From the NCBI GenBank assembly GCA_038231615.1, contig JBBRLA010000177.1, positions 1 to 13,348 on the forward strand: a DNA stretch of 13,348 nt, in the 5' to 3' direction. The position numbers and the translations under genes are program-made. This DNA comes from JBBRLA01 sp038231615 (lineage in GTDB: Bacteria > Myxococcota_A > Polyangia > Palsa-1104 > JAEUJZ01). The notes below the pieces were generated by a model. The model was not told the DNA's origin. It did not search any database and was given only the letters and a program-made list of their open reading frames with translations. Of the stretch, positions 7,482-13,348 are shown piece by piece. Position 1 is the stretch's first letter; every line of letters starts with the position of its first letter.

Positions 7482-8461
7482 CGGGACGACTCCTGATTCG
7501 TTCGCTGCGCTCGACGCTCTTCGATCCAGCGATCGCGGACTGTTTCGTAGCGAGGTCCAAGCCGCTCGGCGAAGGCGGCGAGGGCCGGCGCGACGAGCTG
7601 CTCGCCATCCGACCCGAGAAGATCTTTGAGGCTCACCCGCGCCCGCACCAGATCGTCGTAGGCGGCGACCTCTTCGCCCATCTGCATATGCAGGGAGGCG
7701 ATCAGAACCACCGATGACATGTAGGCCATCACGTCCGAGGCGTCGACGGCCTCGTTGCGCGCCGCCGCGGCCAGGCGCAGGGCCTCGGCGAAGCGCTCCT
7801 TCTGTGCCGCGGTCAGCGCCCGCTGCCCGTAGAGGCGAGAACGCAGCCCGCCGTCCTCCGGGCCAAGGAGCGTCTCGGCCTGCAAGAGATCTGCTTCAGA
7901 CCCCGCCTCGTCGCCGGCTGCCTGAAGGCAGATGGCCCGGTCGATAAGGAGGGAGGCCCGCAACGTCCGATCCTCAACAACCGAGGGCAGCACCAGGGCC
8001 TGGCCGTAATGCCCGGCGGCGCCCCCGGGGTCCCCCGCGACGATGCGCAGCTCCGCCAGTCGCAGCAACGCGGCCCGGCGCGTGCGCTCGTCGCCCAGCG
8101 TCGCGGCCTTCTGCCATGCCTCCTGAGGGTCCTTCTGGGTCTTGGGCTTAACCCCCGAATCGCCTCCCGGTCCCCTGGAGAGCAGTTCCGCCCTGGCCCG
8201 CCACAGATCTCCCAGAAGCCCGGCCCGCTGCGCCGCCGGCTCTGCCTGCGACAGCAGCGCCTCCGCCTCCGCCGTCCCCCCCAGCGCCCCGGAGAGCCGC
8301 GCCGCGGAAATCAGCACCCGGGCGGCCCTTTCGTGCTGATCTTCCAAGAGAAGCCGGCGCCCGGACTGGACCAGAAGAGGCAACGCCTGATCTAGAGAAC
8401 CCGCGAGCAGAAGGCCCTGTGCCTGCGCCTCAGGAGGAGCGGAAGGATGGGAGTTGGACAT
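7478..8461 (-). CDS. TPR-like helical repeat protein
   Basis: A 327-residue, Leu/Ala-rich protein made almost entirely of amphipathic helix pairs. TPR-like hairpins can be seen near residues 13-35, 43-80, 112-152, 166-200, 208-236 and 240-275, with the usual small-residue pattern such as 'LIDRAICLQAAGDEAGSEA'. A less helical Gly/Lys-rich stretch at 97-110 separates the first pairs from the rest. There is no signal peptide or membrane segment, so it is expected in the cytoplasm. It is probably an adaptor or chaperone, and it overlaps the start of the large hydrophobic/coiled-coil gene by ATGA, which makes that protein its likeliest partner. No good Shine-Dalgarno sequence precedes the ATG; a GATAAACTGATA motif lies 5 bases upstream instead. 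The TPR call rests on helical pattern, not on a scored match. Confidence 0.83.
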   Translation of the reverse strand: MSNSHPSAPPEAQAQGLLLAGSLDQALPLLVQSGRRLLLEDQHERAARVLISAARLSGALGGTAEAEALLSQAEPAAQRAGLLGDLWRARAELLSRGPGGDSGVKPKTQKDPQEAWQKAATLGDERTRRAALLRLAELRIVAGDPGGAAGHYGQALVLPSVVEDRTLRASLLIDRAICLQAAGDEAGSEADLLQAETLLGPEDGGLRSRLYGQRALTAAQKERFAEALRLAAAARNEAVDASDVMAYMSSVVLIASLHMQMGEEVAAYDDLVRARVSLKDLLGSDGEQLVAPALAAFAERLGPRYETVRDRWIEERRAQRTNQESSR

Positions 8462-8466
8462 GGCCG

Positions 8467-8478
8467 TATCAGTTTATC
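8467..8478 (-). promoter_or_regulatory. GATAnACTGATA leader motif, copy 2
   Basis: The minus strand reads GATAAACTGATA, 5 bases before the ATG of the TPR-like gene. It differs at one of twelve positions from the copy before the 158-residue membrane protein. It lies in the 121-base gap after the lipoprotein gene, next to a small CCCG-ATA-CGGG inverted repeat. I saw no convincing terminator in this gap, so read-through from the lipoprotein gene is plausible. Confidence 0.3.
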
Positions 8479-8582
8479 GGATCCCGATACGGGAAGGTTG
8501 CGGCGTCTCCCTATGTAGCGAAGATTGCTGGCTGGCGAAGGACAGCAGGCGGGCACTGTTTTTCCGCGCCAGGGCCAACCGG

Positions 8583-9851
8583 TCAGCAGGGACAGAACGC
8601 ATCGAAGTTGGTGCCGCTCAGTTCCTCGCCGATCTCGTAGGGGACCTCGCCGGCGGGGTGGAGCATGCCGGGGCCGTACTCACCGTGATAGAGCAGTCGC
8701 ACCTCGCCGCTCTGGTCCTCGTCCACCATGCTTTCGATGGCCGGCATGCCGCGCCCTTGGGCGCGCAGCGTGAGGCGCGGGGCCCCCGGCTCGCCGCCCA
8801 CGTCCCACAGGGTCCACAGATCGCTCTCGAAGCGCTCGGTCATCCCGCAGACGATCTCCCGCTTGTCGGCCCCGGCGGCGCGCAAAAGGAGCAGGGTCAC
8901 CGGCTGCCCTGCGTGGGCCAGGCGGAAAAGCTTCATGTCAGGAGCGCCGCTCTGGTCGTCCCAGCGAACCGCGGGGGGCGGGGCATCCAGGTTCGCCTCC
9001 TGTGCGTAGAGGCCGGCCTCCTTGTGCCAGGAGACATACTCCTCCTGGATCTCGGCGTAGGTCGGCAGGCTGCGCTGCTGCGAGAGGGCCAGGCTGACCA
9101 GGGACGGGGCGGGTTCCTGCGGCGCGGCCAGGACGGGGACGGGCAGGCTCTGGGCGCGGGCCCAGCGCAGGGGGGCCGGGGCATAGGGGTTCTGCTCCTT
9201 GGTCTGGGCGGGCGGCTCGCAGCCGGCGGTGTCGTAACGCAGCTCGGCCAGAAGCGCGCGCCCGGCGGCCCAGTCCCACAAGGTGTTGGCGGTGACCTCG
9301 ACCTCCCGCGGGGCGCCGGAAAAGTCCGGCGGCAGGCGGAAGCGCTGCACCGGCCCGTCATCGGTTGTTATCATCGGCGTGGCGGCCACGGGGCGCCCCG
9401 GAAGCCCGTCCGGCAGGTCCTCTTTAGCGGGCGCGCCGAAGAAGAGCCCCACAAGCCGCGGCGGCAGCACGGTGGCCTCGCAGAGCACCCCGGTCTCGCC
9501 GAACACCTGCACCCGTTGCCCGGCGAGGTGCCGCAGGCCCTTGGGCAGCTTGCCGGGGTCCACCGCGCGGCCCATCATCGTGCCATCGGGCGGGGCGCCG
9601 GCCTCCTGCCGCGGCGGCCCGATGGCCCAGCTCTCGTCGGGCCGGGTGGAAAGGAGCAGCCGATCGCCTACGACCAGGGCGAAGCGCAACGCCTCGGGAT
9701 CGGCACCGACCACCGGCGCTCCACTCGCCACGGACGAGGCGCCAGCCACGGACGAAAGGATCTGCATCTCTCCACCGCAGCCCAGGAGCAGGCCAAAGGT
9801 GGGGAAAAGGAGCGGAAGCAGGGACATCAAACGGGCGCTGCGCGGGATCAT
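8583..9851 (-). CDS. Predicted outer-membrane lipoprotein of unknown function
   Basis: A 422-residue protein that begins with a classic lipoprotein signal: MIPRSARLM, a hydrophobic stretch, then the lipobox LLGC with the acylated cysteine at residue 25. The next residues are Gly-Gly, not Asp, which in proteobacteria favours the outer membrane. The mature part shows short beta-rich stretches and an acidic 'VDEDQSGEVRLLY' segment near the C-terminus that resembles VCBS/FG-GAP calcium-binding turns. It ends in a Cys-Pro-Cys tail. I chose ATG 9851 because GGAGGT (9856-9861) lies 4 bases upstream and because the lipobox then falls at the right place; the frame is open much further upstream (to 10505) but without coding character. 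First gene of the minus-strand cluster. No family was recognised. Confidence 0.87.
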   Translation of the reverse strand: MIPRSARLMSLLPLLFPTFGLLLGCGGEMQILSSVAGASSVASGAPVVGADPEALRFALVVGDRLLLSTRPDESWAIGPPRQEAGAPPDGTMMGRAVDPGKLPKGLRHLAGQRVQVFGETGVLCEATVLPPRLVGLFFGAPAKEDLPDGLPGRPVAATPMITTDDGPVQRFRLPPDFSGAPREVEVTANTLWDWAAGRALLAELRYDTAGCEPPAQTKEQNPYAPAPLRWARAQSLPVPVLAAPQEPAPSLVSLALSQQRSLPTYAEIQEEYVSWHKEAGLYAQEANLDAPPPAVRWDDQSGAPDMKLFRLAHAGQPVTLLLLRAAGADKREIVCGMTERFESDLWTLWDVGGEPGAPRLTLRAQGRGMPAIESMVDEDQSGEVRLLYHGEYGPGMLHPAGEVPYEIGEELSGTNFDAFCPC

Positions 9852-9981
9852 CGGGACCTCCGCCAGGCAACAATTGCACGCTGCGTGCCGCCTCCGAGGG
9901 CGCCCGCAAGGCCGCGAAATCCCACCGGGCGAGACCACCGCTCCGCGCCGGCCCATTGAGCAAGACCGCCGATCTTCACTT

Positions 9982-10010
9982 GATAGATGAAATTCTATAG
10001 ATTGTCTCAA
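9982..10010 (-). promoter_or_regulatory. Possible promoter for the minus-strand operon
   Basis: In the AT-rich centre of the divergent region, the minus strand has TTGAGA (-35-like, 5/6 match to TTGACA, at 10005-10010), a 17-base spacer, and TCTATC (weak -10, at 9982-9987). An inverted repeat, ATAGA-N6-TCTAT (9983-9998), and the 8-base palindrome TCTATAGA overlap the spacer and could be an operator. The implied leader before the lipoprotein ATG is about 125 bases. The match is weak and the call is tentative. Confidence 0.25.
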
Positions 10011-10093
10011 GGGTTCCAGCCCTATCGCTATCCTGTGCTTTGTCGACATTTTCCTGCAATGAAAAGAGACGACGAATCCATGATTGCGCTCTC

Positions 10094-10109
10094 GTACTTT
10101 ATGACGTAC
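10094..10109 (+). promoter_or_regulatory. Candidate YefM/Phd-type autoregulatory operator
   Basis: Two GTAC cores at 10094-10097 and 10106-10109 have centres exactly 12 bases apart, just upstream of the antitoxin ribosome binding site. YefM in E. coli is known to bind paired TGTACA palindromes at a 12-base centre-to-centre spacing. The flanks here are not full TGTACA, so this is a suggestive match, not a proof. Confidence 0.4.
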
Positions 10110-10124
10110 TGACAGGAGTATTAG

Positions 10125-10355
10125 ATGGCCAGGGTTGCCCTTGATCTTGAAGCGGATATTCAACCGGTGTCCGACTTTCGCGCCAACGCCGCGGAGTTTC
10201 TCGAACAGGTCCGTACCACCGGTCGGCCGCTGGTGCTGACCCAGAAGGGTCGCGGCGCGGCGGTACTGGTAGATATCGGGAGCTATCAGGCGCTGCTGGA
10301 TGAACTCGAACTGCTGCGAGACATTCATCGTGGCATGAGCGCCCTCTTCACCTGA
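10125..10355 (+). CDS. Phd/YefM family antitoxin, orphan and probably C-terminally altered
   Basis: A 76-residue protein with the standard Phd/YefM N-terminal DNA-binding and dimerisation domain: 'IQPVSDFRANAAEFLEQV', then 'GRPLVLTQKGRGAAVLVD' and 'YQALLDELELL'. In a typical module this domain represses the operon and a C-terminal helix neutralises a RelE/ParE/YoeB-type toxin encoded directly downstream. Here the tail after residue 70 is short (GMSALFT); related antitoxins usually run 10-20 residues longer. AGGAG (10114-10118) lies 6 bases before the ATG, the best ribosome site in the window together with that of the lipoprotein. No toxin gene follows: IS66-type sequence begins within about 30 bases of the stop. 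The antitoxin may still bind DNA but is probably a leftover of a module disrupted by IS insertion or deletion. Confidence 0.88.
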   Translation: MARVALDLEADIQPVSDFRANAAEFLEQVRTTGRPLVLTQKGRGAAVLVDIGSYQALLDELELLRDIHRGMSALFT

Positions 10356-10383
10356 ACGAGGTCCAGGACTTGGAGGATGCGGA

Positions 10384-10635
10384 GGGCAGGGCATCGAGCC
10401 CAACCGGATCCTGTGGTGGCGTAAGCGGTTGGGTCGTCCACGGGTCGAGCCACAAGCCAGCGGCAAGCTCGCCTTCGTGGAACTGAAGGCCCGAGCGCAA
10501 GGCAACCCGGGCGGCAGCGAGACCAGCCTGGTAAAGGTCCATCTCCAAAATGGTCGTCAAGTGGAGGTACCGCTGCGCGTGGACCTCGTGGCGCTATGCC
10601 AGCTGCTCGATGCGGTCGAGGGACGTGCATGCTGA
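10384..10635 (+). pseudogene. tnpA: IS66 TnpA remnant, N-terminus missing
   Basis: The frame reads 'GIEPNRILWWRKRLGRP', the end of the helix-turn-helix region typical of IS66 TnpA, then a linker and a C-terminal domain with 'LQNGRQVEVPLRVDLVALCQ'. The stop overlaps the tnpB start by 7 bases (ATGCTGA), the normal coupled arrangement in IS66. The frame upstream runs back to a stop at 10336 without the expected N-terminal helices, and no plausible ATG exists. The first half of the helix-turn-helix domain was therefore probably lost at the junction with the antitoxin gene. Confidence 0.72.
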
Positions 10636-10991
10636 GCGTGCCGCCCACGATGCGAGTATTTCTGGCGACGGAGCCTACGGACATGCGTCGGTCCTTTGAT
10701 GGGCTGGTCGCGCTGACGCGCAGCGTGCTGTTGCAGGACCCCTTGAGCGGGCACCTGTTTGCCTTTGTCAACCGCCGCCGTACGATGATGAAGGCGGTCT
10801 ACTGGGATCGCAACGGCTACTGCCTTTTGGCCAAGCGCCTGGAGAAGGGGACCTTCGTGCTGCCAGTGGCCCCGGCCGGCTCCGCCATCGAGGTGGAGGC
10901 GGTGGAACTGACCCTGTTGCTCGAAGGCATCGACCTGGGCAACGCACGGCGGCGACCCCGATGGACGCCCGCTGCGGCCGGGGCAAAATAA
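10629..10991 (+). CDS. tnpB: IS66 family accessory protein TnpB
   Basis: A 120-residue protein with the full IS66 Orf2/TnpB signature: 'RVFLATEPTDMRRSFDGL' at the N-terminus, 'DPLSGHLFAFVNRRR', then 'VYWDRNGYCLLAKRLEKG' in the middle. The family is normally about 115-120 residues. TnpB is required for IS66 transposition together with TnpA and TnpC, although its exact biochemical role is not settled. I chose ATG 10629 because it overlaps the tnpA stop and begins at the usual family N-terminus (MLSVPP). The reading frame is intact, so it may still be expressed, but its partners are broken. The C-terminal 'RRRPRWTPAAAGAK' is a little unusual and may mark local decay. Confidence 0.92.
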   Translation: MLSVPPTMRVFLATEPTDMRRSFDGLVALTRSVLLQDPLSGHLFAFVNRRRTMMKAVYWDRNGYCLLAKRLEKGTFVLPVAPAGSAIEVEAVELTLLLEGIDLGNARRRPRWTPAAAGAK

Positions 10992-11054
10992 TCGTACAGC
11001 ACTTGCACAAAAAGTTTGCCAGCGCGATCGGCATATGGTTTCTGTTGCATATCA

Positions 11055-11255
11055 ATGTCGAGCGCTTCGATTCCCCAAAATAACGGACTCCCGGAGGTCC
11101 GCAAAGAGCTGCACAAGATGCTCGATGAGGGGCGCAAGGAGGCGGCGCTGGACCTGGTGTTCGGGCTGCTGGACAAGGCGCTTTCAGATAACCGTCAGCT
11201 TGTAGCCCGGGTACCCATGCGCTTCAAGCTCTCTGTCGGGGCCTCAACGAGCTGA
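11055..11255 (+). pseudogene. tnpC: IS66 TnpC N-terminal fragment
   Basis: A 66-residue frame from ATG 11055, 63 bases after tnpB, in the position of tnpC. 'LDLVFGLLDKALSDNRQLVARV' (read in two parts: LDLVFGLLDKA and LSDNRQLVARV) resembles the N-terminal leucine-zipper-like helix of IS66 transposases. The next expected element, the YGRRSEK motif and zinc-finger region, is absent. The frame changes character at about 11210 and stops at 11255. All catalytic DDE residues are missing. The assignment rests mainly on position and helix pattern, so a different small protein cannot be excluded. Confidence 0.5.
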
Positions 11256-11676
11256 ATTCCCGCTTCCCGGAGACCTCCTACCGCTTGCGCTACGAGGTGG
11301 CGGATATGGTCGCCCCTTCTCCATGAGCCAAATCATTCACGGGCTGCTCCCCCCATGTCAGGAGGTCTGGAGTCGGAGGGCGACAAGTCGTGCAAGGCGC
11401 TCGGTTGCAGGCGCGGGGGGACCTCGTCGTCCTGCCCCACCGCGGCCAATGTCAAGAGCTGCGGCACCCGCAACGTCGGCATGTCTGTTCCCGCGGAAAA
11501 GGACGTGAAGGTCGCCTGGTGCGCCGCCCCCGCCCCCACAAAGGATGAGCTGCTCGCTGCCCATCTGACCCGGGCCGCTTTTCGGTATCCCGCTGGCCCG
11601 TGTGTCTGTCTATCCTGGCGCATCCCGCTTCGCCTTCTGTGCCGACCGGGGCGATGATGTCGAAAGCGAAGGCATC
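11216..11676 (+). pseudogene. Decayed coding region in three successive frames
   Basis: No intact gene is supported in this stretch, but it is not random sequence. Three neighbouring + strand pieces have coding-like, GC-rich third positions. In one frame, 'GLNELNSRFPETSYRLRY' runs on to a stop at 11324. In a second frame (about 11355-11560) there is a Cys-rich segment with five cysteines, including 'CKALGC' and 'SCGTRNVGMSV'. In the third frame (about 11569-11676), 'SVYPGASRFAFCADRGDD' is seen. The simplest reading is one ancestral gene for an exported, cysteine-containing protein that has suffered two frameshifts and lost its 5' end at the IS66 junction. A real 100-residue gene at 11355-11657 is possible but lacks a ribosome site upstream of its ATG. 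Confidence 0.4.
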
Positions 11677-12699
11677 TCAGTGCAGGATTACCGGGGGGCG
11701 CTGGCGGGCCCAGTTCAAAAAAATGTCCTGATAATCGCAGTTGGAACCGCTGAACTCCTTTTCGCGGTCGTATTTGCAGTCGCGCAAGATCTCTTCTTCG
11801 ACCTGATCCTTCTGGGCGCCCCACAGGCGAGCACAGACGATGTTGGTGGCGGTCGCGCCCACGTCAAACTGGCGCTCCGTGGGATTCCTCGCATCCGGCA
11901 CCAGCGCCACCAGTGCCGCGGGCCGTCGCGGACACGACACCCTGGCCGCCGCTGCCGCCACTGCGTCTGCCGTCGAGAAGCCACCCCCAGGCAGCGAATG
12001 CGCCAGGAGTGCCGGCCCGAACAGCTCGGCTGTGTCGATGGGCCCGTCGACCGCGACCGCGTAGGGGCTGTGCATCACCAGGTCCGGCCTGCCGTCTCCA
12101 TCGGCGTCGCGCACGTCGTAGGCGATCAGGTTGCGCGCGGGATCGTAAAGAGCGACCTTGCCGTTTTTCGCGGTCCATACTCGGGCGATCTCCCACGTCC
12201 CTTCCTCAGAAAGGGTACTGCCGACACGCAGCACGATCTCGGCGTCACCGTCTTCGTCGTAGTCAAAGACCACGGGCGGCGCCAGATGCAGGGTGGTGCC
12301 GATCTCAAAGTCGAAGTTGTCGCTGTCCCAATGCGCCACGTCCTTCGTCATCCCCGGCCCTGGGATTGCTGGCGACATGGACGCGGTGCGGCCATCGGCG
12401 GCGATGTGAACCAGGGAAAAGTGGCCCACCGGGCCCCCCTTGGGGTTGTTGCGGACCCGGTCCAGGCTCAGTGCCCAGGCGCCTCGGCCGGCTGGGAGGC
12501 AGCGGCCAAAGGCGGTCAACATCTTGCGGGCTTCCTGGCTATCCTGATTGGGGCGGATGCTGGCGATGCGCCGCCGAGTATCGGTGGCGATGCTAGCGCA
12601 GCTCTGCGCCAGGGAGCGCTGCTTTTGCGCCGGAGGCAAGCCGCCTGCGTCAGATGAAGCGAAGAAGAGCAGCACGGTACACGCGACGCGACGGATCAT
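11677..12699 (-). CDS. Secreted protein with acidic FG-GAP/VCBS-like calcium-binding motifs
   Basis: A 340-residue protein. It starts with a Sec-type signal (MIRR, then a hydrophobic stretch to about residue 15, cleavage probably near 18-20). Two acidic repeats, DYDEDGDAEIV (146-156) and DADGDGRPDLV (198-208), match the DxDxDGxxD loops of FG-GAP/VCBS-type propeller repeats, which bind calcium in extracellular proteins. Only two repeats are clear, too few for a full propeller. The mature part has six cysteines (34, 67, 256, 289, 308, 321), an even number that suits disulfides in the periplasm or outside. No Shine-Dalgarno sequence is visible before ATG 12699. The gene lies 71 bases after a signal-peptide membrane-protein gene on the same strand. 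Function not recognised. Confidence 0.83.
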   Translation of the reverse strand: MIRRVACTVLLFFASSDAGGLPPAQKQRSLAQSCASIATDTRRRIASIRPNQDSQEARKMLTAFGRCLPAGRGAWALSLDRVRNNPKGGPVGHFSLVHIAADGRTASMSPAIPGPGMTKDVAHWDSDNFDFEIGTTLHLAPPVVFDYDEDGDAEIVLRVGSTLSEEGTWEIARVWTAKNGKVALYDPARNLIAYDVRDADGDGRPDLVMHSPYAVAVDGPIDTAELFGPALLAHSLPGGGFSTADAVAAAAARVSCPRRPAALVALVPDARNPTERQFDVGATATNIVCARLWGAQKDQVEEEILRDCKYDREKEFSGSNCDYQDIFLNWARQRPPVILH

Positions 12700-12770
12700 G
12701 GTGATCTATAGTAAAGCAACCTGGGGGCCGCGCAGGGGCTGGTGTTTTTTGCGCTGGGTTTATTTTACTT

Positions 12771-13271
12771 TCACAGACCGGCGAAGCGCAGGTGCAGGGC
12801 GGCTTCGGGCGGGGCGGCGAAGCTCTGGAAGTCGGGCTCGACTTCTGGAACTGGCACGATGCGCGGGTCTCGCGGGTCGGCCCGGACAGTGCCGGCAATC
12901 CCCAGGGCGATATCGGCCACTCCGATGAGGAGGTGGGGCACCCCGAGCCCGACCCCCAGGGAGTCGTGATCGCCCCCATGTGTCACCCCGATCCACACCC
13001 CGCCCGCGATGAGGTTCAAGGTACCCACAACGATGGCCATGTGGTACCATCCTCTGGCCGGGCGTCGGGTCGCCGAATAGCCGCGGCCAAGTTCCACGGC
13101 GCTGCCGATGGCGGCGGCGATGCCACATCCACCGATGGCGGCACTGGACGCGGCACCCAGGGCCACCACGCCGGTGCGAAGCCCGCTGTCATCGGCGCGG
13201 GCAGTCCCCGGCATGAGGTCGATGGCGACGAACGAACCGAAGAGCAAGACAATCGATAAGATTCTTCCCAT
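12771..13271 (-). CDS. Exported membrane protein of unknown function
   Basis: A 166-residue protein. Residues 1-26 look like a cleavable signal (hydrophobic core after MGR, ending in ARA before Asp-Asp). Gly/Ala-rich hydrophobic segments follow at about 33-58, 77-96 and 106-128, and a Pro/Asp-rich tail from 130. This gives three likely membrane helices after cleavage. No family motif was recognised. TAAGG directly abuts the ATG, too close for normal ribosome binding, so initiation may be leaderless or use another mechanism. The secreted acidic-repeat protein follows 71 bases downstream on the same strand, so the two may be cotranscribed. Confidence 0.75.
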   Translation of the reverse strand: MGRILSIVLLFGSFVAIDLMPGTARADDSGLRTGVVALGAASSAAIGGCGIAAAIGSAVELGRGYSATRRPARGWYHMAIVVGTLNLIAGGVWIGVTHGGDHDSLGVGLGVPHLLIGVADIALGIAGTVRADPRDPRIVPVPEVEPDFQSFAAPPEAALHLRFAGL

Positions 13272-13309
13272 CCTTATAGGTTATTTTAGATCCCACCCGA
13301 GGAGCAACT

Positions 13310-13348
13310 GTGCGTCGATTCACCCCCAGCAGCCGCGGCCATGACACC
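13310..13348 (+). CDS. Possible start of a divergent gene, cut by the window end
   Basis: A GTG codon at 13310 is followed by an open frame to the window end (13 codons, MRRFTPSSRGHDT). GAGGAG at 13299-13304 lies 5 bases upstream, a good ribosome binding site. An AT-rich stretch (13273-13290) between this start and the divergent membrane-protein gene could hold promoters for both. The arginine-rich start could be a signal peptide, but too little is present to say. The product is unknown. Confidence 0.4.
   Translation, partial: MRRFTPSSRGHDT

Larger units (their letters stand above)
10356..11215 (+). mobile_element. Decayed IS66-family insertion sequence
   Basis: Three consecutive pieces in the IS66 order tnpA-tnpB-tnpC lie on the + strand: a tnpA remnant missing its N-terminus, an intact-looking tnpB, and a tnpC N-terminal fragment. 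Most of the DDE transposase (normally about 500 residues) is absent, so the element cannot move by itself. I found no terminal inverted repeats or target duplication, so both limits are approximate. The left limit is placed at the end of the antitoxin and the right limit where the TnpC-like sequence stops. Confidence 0.8.

Noticed and set aside
4260..7496. A 1078-codon open frame on the + strand, antisense to the giant gene.
   Set aside because: It encodes an extreme Leu-rich product that mirrors Lys/Glu/Gln codons ending in G on the other strand. Stops in this register would require TTA, CTA or TCA codons in the real gene, which are rare at this GC content. The minus-strand frame has the ribosome site, the gene overlap and the sensible domains.
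8454..9959. A 501-codon open frame on the + strand across the lipoprotein gene.
   Set aside because: Antisense shadow with Arg/Gly/His-rich low-complexity product. The minus strand has a lipobox signal peptide and a strong GGAGGT site.
10420..10427. GTAAGCGG resembling the IS66 terminal sequence.
   Set aside because: It lies inside the conserved tnpA codons for WWRKRLG, so it is explained by coding sequence and is not an element end.
9852..10505. N-terminal extension of the lipoprotein frame back to 10505.
   Set aside because: It would cross the antitoxin gene in antisense and bury the lipobox signal peptide in the middle of the chain. ATG 9851 has the ribosome site.
11602..12657. A 351-codon + strand frame over the secreted acidic-repeat gene.
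   Set aside because: Beyond 11676 it is antisense to a protein with signal peptide and acidic repeats. Only its first part (11602-11676) was kept, as a piece of the decayed region.
12721..12762. GC-rich stretch followed by a T run, as in an intrinsic terminator on the + strand.
   Set aside because: No stable stem longer than about 4 bp could be drawn, and no + strand gene lies upstream to be terminated.
1..13348. CRISPR arrays, tRNA or rRNA genes.
   Set aside because: No regularly spaced direct repeats with unique spacers, no cloverleaf with a TTCRANY-type T-arm and no rRNA-like conserved blocks were seen. The only tandem repeats are the coding minisatellites at 6864-7148.

Overview
The window is high-GC, gene-dense DNA from a Gram-negative bacterium. 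One gene encodes a lipoprotein with a clear lipobox, two encode proteins with Sec-type signals, and one secreted protein carries acidic DxDxDGD-type motifs. Large TPR and coiled-coil proteins of unknown function, and the frequent lack of good Shine-Dalgarno sites, would fit a myxobacterial or deltaproteobacterial-type genome. No marker gene proves this, so the taxonomy is inference.

Layout, left to right. (1) Positions 23-607, + strand: a DUF924-family protein. (2) Positions 616-9851: six minus-strand genes reading right to left, probably one operon. In transcription order they are a lipoprotein (8583-9851), a TPR-like helical protein (7478-8461), a 1085-residue low-complexity, hydrophobic and coiled-coil protein (4224-7481), two small membrane proteins (3730-4206 and 3044-3733), and a two-module AAA+ ATPase (616-3033). 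Two junctions are ATGA overlaps, and the others are 10, 17 or about 120 bases. (3) Positions 9852-10124: an AT-rich divergent intergenic region. (4) Positions 10125-10355: a Phd/YefM-type antitoxin with no toxin after it. (5) Positions about 10356-11215: a decayed IS66-family element with a tnpA remnant, an intact-looking tnpB and a tnpC N-terminal fragment. (6) Positions about 11216-11676: no intact gene, but coding-like pieces in three successive + frames. (7) Positions 11677-13271: two minus-strand genes for exported or membrane proteins. (8) The last 39 bases may be the start of a divergent + strand gene.

The best candidate for an undescribed system is the six-gene cluster. Its ATPase has the winged-helix plus SpoVK-like AAA+ arrangement that I associate with ATPases of extracellular contractile injection system (eCIS) loci, but no sheath, tube, baseplate or spike gene is visible here. 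The ATPase is instead linked to a huge soluble/hydrophobic hybrid protein, a TPR protein, two membrane proteins and an outer-membrane-type lipoprotein. One possible reading is an envelope-associated machine in which the ATPase remodels or loads the large protein; that is inference only. The right half (antitoxin, IS66 remnant, broken genes) looks like an insertion and deletion hot spot beside the operon.
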